NCBI GenBank assembly: GCA_947588955.1
Contig: CANPYX010000017.1
Location: 1-48,579 of the forward strand
Length of the DNA: 48,579 nucleotides
Source of the DNA: an uncultured Oscillospiraceae bacterium
GTDB taxonomy: Bacteria > Bacillota > Clostridia > Oscillospirales > Oscillospiraceae
Direction: 5' to 3'
This document shows positions 34,514-40,068 of this stretch, one piece after another. Each line of letters begins with the position of its first letter. Positions within the stretch are counted from its first letter, which is position 1. The notes beneath the pieces were generated by a model. That model was not told where the DNA came from. It was given only the letters and a program-made list of their open reading frames with translations, and did no database searches. Both the position numbers and the translations under genes were made by a program.

Positions 34514-35247
34514 GGTTCAATAACTGCGTTTTTGACTTCTACGGCACGCTGGCGGACATCCGCACAGACGAGGAAAAGCCGGAGCTCTGGGAGGAAATGG
34601 CGGAGCTTTACGCCTCCCGCGGGGCGGTCTGGTCGCCGTCGGAGTTGAAGGAGGCGTATTTCCGCACTGTCCGCGAGGCGGAAAGGGGCGCCGAGCCTTT
34701 AAGACGCGACTCCCACGAGGCGCACCCGGAGATCAAGCTGGAGTACGTCTTTCAAAGCCTCTACGCCCAAAAGGGGGTGGAGGCGAGCCCGGAGCTGGGA
34801 CGTGAGACGGGGGTGCGTTTTAGAGAGGCGTCCATGGAGTATTTGCGCCTTTACGACGGGGCGCGGGAGCTTTTGAGCGCGCTTCGCGGAAGGGGGCAGA
34901 AAATCTACCTCCTTTCAAACGCCCAGGCGATATTCACCCGACGGGAGCTGGACGCCCTTGGAATAACATCCGAGTTCGACGGAATATATCTCTCATCCGA
35001 CTACGGCGTAAAAAAACCCGACAGGCGGTTTTTTGAAATACTGCTGAACGAGCGCAGGCTTGACCCAAAGGACACGGTGATGGTGGGCAACGATGGCGTC
35101 TGCGACATAGAGGGCGCCAAAGGGCTGGGCCTCTCCACGGTCTACATCCGCTCCAACATATCCCCCCGCGAGCCCATGCCCCAGGCGGACTACGTCCTCC
35201 CAACCATGGACCTAACACGCGTCCGGGAGATCCTAACTTCAGATTAG
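34510..35247 (+). CDS. HAD-superfamily hydrolase with DFYGT motif
   Basis: 245 residues, subfamily IA with an all-helical cap (~20-95). Motif I is FDFYGTLAD: the nucleophile Asp is present but the second Asp, normally the acid/base of phosphatases and phosphoglucomutases, is Tyr, as in 2-haloacid-dehalogenase-like members. Motif II is LLSNAQ, III is the Lys in GVKKPD and IV is VGNDGVCDIEGA. Start overlaps the alpha-glucosidase stop (ATGA), so it is the last gene of the starch locus. A phosphosugar role fits the context, but the Tyr argues against simple beta-phosphoglucomutase. Confidence 0.85.
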   Translation: MRFNNCVFDFYGTLADIRTDEEKPELWEEMAELYASRGAVWSPSELKEAYFRTVREAERGAEPLRRDSHEAHPEIKLEYVFQSLYAQKGVEASPELGRETGVRFREASMEYLRLYDGARELLSALRGRGQKIYLLSNAQAIFTRRELDALGITSEFDGIYLSSDYGVKKPDRRFFEILLNERRLDPKDTVMVGNDGVCDIEGAKGLGLSTVYIRSNISPREPMPQADYVLPTMDLTRVREILTSD

Positions 35248-35346
35248 TTCACCCGACAATGGCATTATACATCAAACATAAGCAAAAGTCAAGCAAAAAT
35301 AATCAAAAATTAATTCGTTTTTTGCATATAAGAAAACTATCCCAAC

Positions 35347-35375
35347 CGCTCCGGCGATTTTAAATCGCCGGAGCG
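35347..35375 (+). repeat. Palindrome copy upstream of hairpin repeat 2
   Basis: CCGCTCCGGCGAT ... ATCGCCGGAGCG around TTTTAA forms a long stem. It is nearly identical to the terminator hairpin at 35601-35635 but one G is missing in the right arm and no T-run follows. It lies about 100 bases after the HAD gene; with its twin it brackets hairpin-repeat copy 2. The 35248-35346 stretch before it is AT-rich and I see nothing else in it. Confidence 0.7.
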
Positions 35376-35409
35376 TTCAGACTGTTGACAAACCCCGGAT
35401 AAGAGTAAG

Positions 35410-35598
35410 CCCCCATTTTAACATTTTTCCGGTGGCATGTACGTCGGAAAAATCACCTTTTGTCGCGCAAGTGTGCCGCCTCCGGCGGTGCGCGCAGCGC
35501 GACAGCAGGAAGACCTCCGAGAAAAGCCCGCAGGCTTTTCTCGGAGGTCTTCCGCACGTTCCCCTTGTGGACAAAGGCCAGCGGCCTTTGTCCACAAG
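35410..35598 (+). repeat. Modular hairpin repeat, copy 2
   Basis: Order: CCCCCATTTTAACA lead-in (35410), module 1 TTTTTCCG/CGGAAAAA (35424-35431, 35445-35452), linker AATCACCTTT, module 2 outer arms TGTCGCGC/GCGCGACA (35461-35468, 35497-35504). Then come linker GCAG, module 3 with a perfect 21-bp stem and loop CGCA (35508-35553), linker CGCACGTTCCCC, and module 4 with a 16-bp stem CTTGTGGACAAAGGCC and loop AGC (35564-35598). It lies between the convergent HAD and anti-sigma genes, bracketed by two copies of another palindrome. Confidence 0.88.
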
Positions 35599-35600
35599 CT

Positions 35601-35635
35601 AACCGCTCCGGCGATTTTAAATCGCCGGAGCGGTT
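35601..35635. terminator. Bidirectional terminator after the anti-sigma gene
   Basis: A 16-bp stem, AACCGCTCCGGCGATT with AATCGCCGGAGCGGTT, starts right after the anti-sigma stop codon (35636-35638). T-runs are short (TTTT on the plus strand). Near-identical to the palindrome at 35347-35375. Confidence 0.7.
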
Positions 35636-36286
35636 TTACTGCGCAAAATAGCTATTCTCGTAAATATCAAGAAACCGGGCTATAAAGTTGGCCTGTTCCT
35701 TTTCTTCCTGCGTTCCGGTTTCCAGTTGTGCACCGTAAATTTTATACCATTGGCATGTATCGGTGGATAATTCGGCCAAATCAAACTCTGATTGGATCAG
35801 CGCAATTGCGTCGGGATAAAGCTCTTTGAGTGCGTCCAACGCTTTCTCGGGATTTTTGAACACGGGGTATCCGTATTTGTTTGCCCCAATGTCAAAGCTC
35901 GGGTCAATGGACACATACTGCTGAATATCTACGTTGCCACGGATTCCGGGTTGACCCACAACATACTCTTTGCTATATAGAAGCGCCTGCTTTTGCGTCT
36001 GATCGTAGATGAAAACGGCGCCGGATACGCAAACGACCGTAATAAGGACGGTCAAGCATACAAGGATGATTTTTTTCTTTTTCCACGCGGTTTTGAAACG
36101 CTTTAACGGCCTGATGTCGTTCTCAACGGGGACTTCGACCTTGTTTTTCATGCTCTCATATTGTTTCCGGCATTCCCCACACTGTTCCAAATGCTCCGTC
36201 ACCATAGCGCGGGTATCCTCGCTGACCACTTCATCAACATACAGCGGCAGGATGTCCCTGATTATATTACAAGATATTTTGTTCAC
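35636..36286 (-). CDS. Anti-sigma factor with zinc finger (zf-HC2) and one membrane helix
   Basis: 216 residues. The N-terminal ZAS domain has the H-x3-C-x2-C motif in EHLEQCGECRKQY (~32-44), which holds the ECF sigma factor. A basic stretch and membrane helix (~70-92) are followed by a ~125-residue extracellular domain with no recognised fold. It overlaps the sigma gene by 20 bases. The pair forms a signal-responsive switch; the signal is unknown. Base composition is clearly lower in GC than the surrounding genes, suggesting acquisition by transfer. Confidence 0.85.
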   Translation of the reverse strand: MNKISCNIIRDILPLYVDEVVSEDTRAMVTEHLEQCGECRKQYESMKNKVEVPVENDIRPLKRFKTAWKKKKIILVCLTVLITVVCVSGAVFIYDQTQKQALLYSKEYVVGQPGIRGNVDIQQYVSIDPSFDIGANKYGYPVFKNPEKALDALKELYPDAIALIQSEFDLAELSTDTCQWYKIYGAQLETGTQEEKEQANFIARFLDIYENSYFAQ

Positions 36287-36770
36287 TGTCTAATACCTCC
36301 ATATACTCCTTGATTTGGACTTTTGCCCGATAGAAAACGACGCGCGCCCAACCGGGACTTTTGTTGAACAAAAAGGCTATTTTCTCAAATGACAGCTCGC
36401 CAAATACACGCAGCGAAAATACCTCTTTATACGGCTCTTTCATATTGTGCAGGAATTGGTGGACGCGAAACGCGGTTTCTTCATCTTCGACACTTAAGGT
36501 ATAATCAAACTGGGGCGCCGCAATATTATCGACCGTTTCATTCTCAACATAAATTATTTGCCGTTTGCAATATGTAAAATATGTGTTTTTTGCTATGGTA
36601 AACAGCCACGCCTTAATATCCTTTTTTCCGTCAAAGCGGTCCAATGCTTTCAGCGCCTTGGCGAATGTCTCCTGTGTGATTTCCTCGGCAACGCTTTCGC
36701 TGTTGGATATGCCGCGCAGATATAAGAAAACATCTTTAAAATATGTTTGGTAGATCAAATCAAAATCCAC
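36267..36770 (-). CDS. ECF-family RNA polymerase sigma factor
   Basis: 167 residues starting at GTG 36770 with GGAGG nine bases upstream. Sigma region 2 is IYQTYFKDVFLYLRGI to KAWLFTIAKNTYFTYCKR; a ~30-residue linker follows; region 4 is EVFSLRVFGELSFEKIAFLFNKSPGWARVVFYRAK, a helix-turn-helix. It directs RNA polymerase to its own regulon when released by the membrane anti-sigma factor encoded next. The 5' gap (36771-36867) is AT-rich and probably holds an autoregulated promoter; no convincing -35/-10 pair could be fixed. Confidence 0.9.
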   Translation of the reverse strand: MDFDLIYQTYFKDVFLYLRGISNSESVAEEITQETFAKALKALDRFDGKKDIKAWLFTIAKNTYFTYCKRQIIYVENETVDNIAAPQFDYTLSVEDEETAFRVHQFLHNMKEPYKEVFSLRVFGELSFEKIAFLFNKSPGWARVVFYRAKVQIKEYMEVLDSEQNIL

Positions 36771-36867
36771 ACGCTGTGACCTCCTTTCACTTAAATAACT
36801 GTCGAAATCAAAAAGCGTTACAAAATTTACGAAAAAACTTTTTGCTGAATCATATCGCGGGGAAACA

Positions 36868-36905
36868 AAAAAAGCGGCAAGTCTGAAAAGATTTGCTGCT
36901 TTTTT
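36868..36905 (-). terminator. Intrinsic terminator of the Crp/ABC importer operon
   Basis: On the minus strand AAAAAAGCAGCAAATCT pairs, with two G-U pairs, to AGACTTGCCGCTTTTTTT around TTTTC, ending in a T-run. It separates the leftward importer operon from the ECF sigma gene; the plus strand also ends in TTTTTT. Confidence 0.8.
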
Positions 36906-36937
36906 GCACCCTGTATCCGTGTTGGAGAGTGGGGGTG

Positions 36938-37513
36938 TTATGATTTTCCGGTTATTTTCTGAAATGGGAGCACTGTGTCGGCGAGGGAGAGGGATTCGGA
37001 GTCGTGGGCGGTGAGGAGGATGGGGAGGGGGAGGGCGCGGAGGGAGGACATTATTTTTTCGGTGGTGGGAGGGTCCACGCCGGTGAAGGGCTCGTCTAAG
37101 ATTAGGAGGGACTTATCGTTGGCGTAGGCGAAGGCGCGGGCGAGGGCGAGACGGCGGCGCATACCGCCGGAGAGGGTGTCGGGCTTTGAATCCGGCGCGT
37201 CGGAGAGCCCCACGGCGTCCAGGTATTGGTAGACCTCCGCGCCGCGGGGGAGAACGGCTCTCAGCTGCTCGCGGCAGGTGAGGTTGGGCAAAAGCCTGTC
37301 CTCCTGAAAGAGGAAGGAGGTTTTGGCGAGACCCGGCGCGTGGACGCGCCCGCTTTGGGGCTTTTCAAGCCCCGCGATGAGCCTCAAAAGGGTGGTTTTC
37401 CCGCAGCCGGAGGGACCGGAGATCGCCGTCACGCCGGCGTCGGGAAGCTCAAATGTCAGGCTTTCAAAAACGGGCTTTCCGGGGTAGGAGAAGGAGACGT
37501 TTTCAAGATACAT
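36938..37513 (-). CDS. ABC importer ATPase (SsuB/TauB/NrtD-like), short
   Basis: 191 residues, shorter than the usual 230-260 because the C-terminal extension is missing. Walker A GPSGCGKTT (~33), signature LSGGMRRR (~115), Walker B LLILDEPFTGVD and H-loop LLTAHD are intact. It overlaps the permease gene by 11 bases and has GGAGG before its ATG. It powers the importer with the next two genes upstream; substrate is not evident. Confidence 0.88.
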   Translation of the reverse strand: MYLENVSFSYPGKPVFESLTFELPDAGVTAISGPSGCGKTTLLRLIAGLEKPQSGRVHAPGLAKTSFLFQEDRLLPNLTCREQLRAVLPRGAEVYQYLDAVGLSDAPDSKPDTLSGGMRRRLALARAFAYANDKSLLILDEPFTGVDPPTTEKIMSSLRALPLPILLTAHDSESLSLADTVLPFQKITGKS

Positions 37514-38264
37514 CGCTTCCGCCTCCCTTCAAAAGCGCGCGGCGCACTATGCGCTCTAAGGTTATGGAGAGGACCAATACCACCGCCGTCCAGGCGAAGA
37601 GGGCGGGGACCTCCAGATAGAGCTTTGACCAGTATATGCGGGTCCCTATGGCGGTCCTTGGGATACACAAGACCTCCGCCGCGACGCCGGATTTCCATGC
37701 GAGGCCCATGGAGCTGAGGACTCCGGAGCGAAGATAGGGGAGTGCGGCGGGGGCGTAGATGTATTTAAGGCGGCGGGAGGGGGTCATGGAGTACGCCATT
37801 GAGAGCTCCAAAAGCTCCGGGTCCGCGGAGGACAGGCCGGCGCGCAGATTTTCCCAGACCACGGGGGTGACCATCATGGCGCAGATGACCACGGGGACGT
37901 AATTTGACCCGGTCCAGAGGATTATGAGGATGATGAAGCTCACCACGGGGGTGGCGCGGAGCACCCTCACGGCGGGGCTCAAGAGGGCGTCAAGGGGCGC
38001 GGAGAAGTGGGTCAGAAGGGCGAGCAGGACCCCCGCGAGCACGCCCAGAAGCGTGCCGGAGACTATGCGCAGGAGGGTGGCGCCGGTGCTCAGCCAAAAG
38101 GCGCCGGTGACGGCGAGGGAGCAAAGCGTCCTCGCCACCTCCGCCGGTGAGGGGAGGAGCAGGGGCTTGCCCAGCCACATGGACACAAGCTGCCAAAGCC
38201 CCAGCCAAAAAATGACCGGGGCAAGGAGCCTTATTATTTTTTTAACCGTAGTAGAAGCCGTCAT
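37503..38264 (-). CDS. ABC importer permease (SsuC/TauC-like)
   Basis: 253 residues with about six helices in the BPD_transp_1 fold. The ATPase-contact loop is in ELSMAYSMTPSRRLKYIYAPAALPYLRSG (~148-176). The family moves sulfonates, nitrate, thiamine precursors and similar small ligands. The start lies inside the end of the binding-protein gene (23-base overlap), showing tight coupling. Confidence 0.88.
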   Translation of the reverse strand: MTASTTVKKIIRLLAPVIFWLGLWQLVSMWLGKPLLLPSPAEVARTLCSLAVTGAFWLSTGATLLRIVSGTLLGVLAGVLLALLTHFSAPLDALLSPAVRVLRATPVVSFIILIILWTGSNYVPVVICAMMVTPVVWENLRAGLSSADPELLELSMAYSMTPSRRLKYIYAPAALPYLRSGVLSSMGLAWKSGVAAEVLCIPRTAIGTRIYWSKLYLEVPALFAWTAVVLVLSITLERIVRRALLKGGGSDVS

Positions 38265-39222
38265 CGGGCATCGCGCCGCCTATGGAGGCGGGGTCGGCGT
38301 CAAAGAGCACCCGGAAGTAGGGCTCAAGGGTGGATCTTATGTCCTCGCCGGAGACGAAGGTCAGGTTGCAGTCGGGGATGGCTCTTTTGGCTATCGCCGC
38401 CTTGGGGACGATGCCGTAGCTCTCGCAAAGCTGGGCGGCGTGGTCCACGTCGTCCTTTACGCCGTTTATGGACTTCTCGTATTCCTCCAAAAAGCGGTCA
38501 ACGGCCTTGGGGTTTTCGTCGGCAAACTCCGTGCGCACAGCCACACAGCCCATGGTGAGCTGTCCGCCGGTGCCCAGGGCGTTCCACTCGGCGGTGAGGT
38601 CCAGGGCGGAGCGCACGTCCTGGTTGTTTATGAGGACGGCGGTCGCCGCGGGGACGGGGAGCATGCACAGGTCGATCTCGCCCGACGCCATCTTTGTCTG
38701 AATGACGCTGGCCTCGTCAAAGACCACCTCCACGTCCGCGCCCTCCACGGGGTCAACGGAGGTGCTGACGGTGAGACCGTTGGAGGTGAGGATATACTTG
38801 AGGACGTACTCCGGGTTCGCGCCCTGACCGGCGGCGTAGATGGTCCTGCCCTTCAAATCCGCGACGGAGCTTATGGTGTTGCCGTTCTCCAGGATGTAGA
38901 GGACGCCCAGGGTGTTGAGGGCTATGACCTTTATTTTGCCCTCGGTCTTGTTGTAGAGGGTGGCGGCGACGTTTGTGGCGATGGCGGCGATGTCGTAGTC
39001 GCCGTTGATGAGGCCGTCGCGAATTTGGGTGTTGTCGGCTACGGCGGTGATGCTGTACCTGTCGGTGGTGCTGCCGGCGTCGGCTGCCTCCCACAGGCCC
39101 ACCGCTCCCACGCCGGTGGGACCGGTGAGGACGGCGACGTTTATGTCCGTGCCCTTTTCGCCGCAGGCGGCAAGGGAGAGGACGAGGGTGAGGGCTAAAA
39201 GTAATACTGTGAGCTTTTTCAT
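38242..39222 (-). CDS. ABC importer substrate-binding lipoprotein (NMT1/TauA-like)
   Basis: 326 residues. Lipoprotein signal MKKLTVLLLALTLVLSLAAC, then a two-lobed binding protein: INVAVLTGPTGVGAVGLWEAA, YDIAAIATNVAATLYNK, DLKGRTIYAAGQGANPEYVLKYIL. This matches the NMT1/SsuA-like superfamily. The hinge order and the absence of an obvious sulfonate or nitrate site leave the ligand open. It follows the Crp-family gene by 25 bases in the same operon. Confidence 0.85.
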   Translation of the reverse strand: MKKLTVLLLALTLVLSLAACGEKGTDINVAVLTGPTGVGAVGLWEAADAGSTTDRYSITAVADNTQIRDGLINGDYDIAAIATNVAATLYNKTEGKIKVIALNTLGVLYILENGNTISSVADLKGRTIYAAGQGANPEYVLKYILTSNGLTVSTSVDPVEGADVEVVFDEASVIQTKMASGEIDLCMLPVPAATAVLINNQDVRSALDLTAEWNALGTGGQLTMGCVAVRTEFADENPKAVDRFLEEYEKSINGVKDDVDHAAQLCESYGIVPKAAIAKRAIPDCNLTFVSGEDIRSTLEPYFRVLFDADPASIGGAMPDDGFYYG

Positions 39223-39247
39223 GGTCGTTCCTTTCTAATTACGGAGG

Positions 39248-39892
39248 CTATTCAAGCGCCTCCGGTTTCAACACGGTTATTGTTTTGCCGGACTTTTCGA
39301 TTATTCCCGCCTCTGAGAGCTTGTCCAGCTCCCGGTAGAGGGAGGCGCGGGCGATGCCAAGGCTCGACGCCAGCTCCGTCATGGAGCGGACCTTCACAAC
39401 GCCGGACTCGCCGGAGCCGCGAATGAGGAAGTCCGAGAGCTTCTTTCCGCCGGTGCCGGCGGATAAGGCGTCCACCTTGGCGGAGAGGAAGCGGATGCGC
39501 TGGGCAAGGTAGCGGAGGTAGTTTTCCCGCACCTGCCGGTTCGTATCAATGAGGCCGTAGACGTACTCCTGGTAGAGGAAAAGCGCCTCGCAGGAGGTCC
39601 GGGCGGTGAGGGTGGAGACGTAACGCTCCTCGTCGGTATAAAGCGCCGCCGCGCCGAACATGTCGCCGGCGGCGAGCTCCGAGACGGTGAGGGAGCCCTT
39701 GGTGACGGTGACGGAGCCGCGAAGGACCACGCCCAGCTCCCGGCGGAAGTCCTCAGGGGAGTAGATGACGGCGCCGCGGCGGAAGCGGCGGAGGCGGGCG
39801 TCTGAGCCCTCAAGGAGAGCTTCAAGCCCGGCGGGGTCGATATTGCGGAAGAGAAAGGTGCGGGAGAGTATCTCAAGAACGTCAGCGTCCAC
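39248..39892 (-). CDS. Crp/Fnr-family transcription regulator
   Basis: 214 residues from GTG 39892 with GGAGGT six bases upstream. The cyclic-nucleotide-like beta-barrel (~1-115) lacks the N-terminal Cys cluster of Fnr, so it does not carry that iron-sulfur sensor. The C-terminal winged helix contains MTELASSLGIARASLYRELDKL (~170-191). It is first in the operon with the ABC importer, so it probably controls that importer in response to its ligand or redox state. The palindrome just upstream at the transcription start suggests self-control. Confidence 0.9.
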   Translation of the reverse strand: MDADVLEILSRTFLFRNIDPAGLEALLEGSDARLRRFRRGAVIYSPEDFRRELGVVLRGSVTVTKGSLTVSELAAGDMFGAAALYTDEERYVSTLTARTSCEALFLYQEYVYGLIDTNRQVRENYLRYLAQRIRFLSAKVDALSAGTGGKKLSDFLIRGSGESGVVKVRSMTELASSLGIARASLYRELDKLSEAGIIEKSGKTITVLKPEALE

Positions 39893-39908
39893 GGTGCACC
39901 TCCAAAAT

Positions 39909-39922
39909 GTCTCATTTGAGAC
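39909..39922. promoter_or_regulatory. Palindromic operator at the Crp-family operon start site
   Basis: GTCTCA-TT-TGAGAC is a perfect 6+6 inverted repeat lying about +5 to +18 relative to the predicted start and 17 bases before the GTG start. A regulator bound here would block transcription, consistent with autorepression by the Crp-family protein. Confidence 0.65.
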
Positions 39923-39933
39923 GGTTTATATGT

Positions 39934-39962
39934 ATTATAACAGCGCGGGCGCGGCATGTCAA
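39934..39962 (-). promoter_or_regulatory. Consensus sigma-A promoter of the Crp/ABC importer operon
   Basis: On the minus strand TTGACA (39962-39957) and TATAAT (39939-39934) are both perfect, with exactly 17 bases between them. Such a strong promoter implies tight repression under some condition. Confidence 0.9.
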
Positions 39963-40020
39963 CCATTATCGTTAATAAAATATCAATGTCAAAGCGCGTA
40001 ATATCCTTTCAAAACGACAA

Positions 40021-40055
40021 AAAAATCCCCCTTCTCTCCGCAGAGAGAGGGGGGA
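40021..40055 (-). terminator. Intrinsic terminator after the SLH metallopeptidase
   Basis: On the minus strand a stem of CCCCC-CTCTCT against AGAGAA-GGGGG with a short GC-rich loop is followed by a run of seven T. Confidence 0.85.
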
Positions 40056-40068
40056 TAGAGGTTGGATT

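Noticed and set aside
35248-36900. Origin of replication suggested by the change in strand composition
   Set aside because: No dnaA, dnaN or clustered DnaA boxes seen, and the change may follow codon choice.
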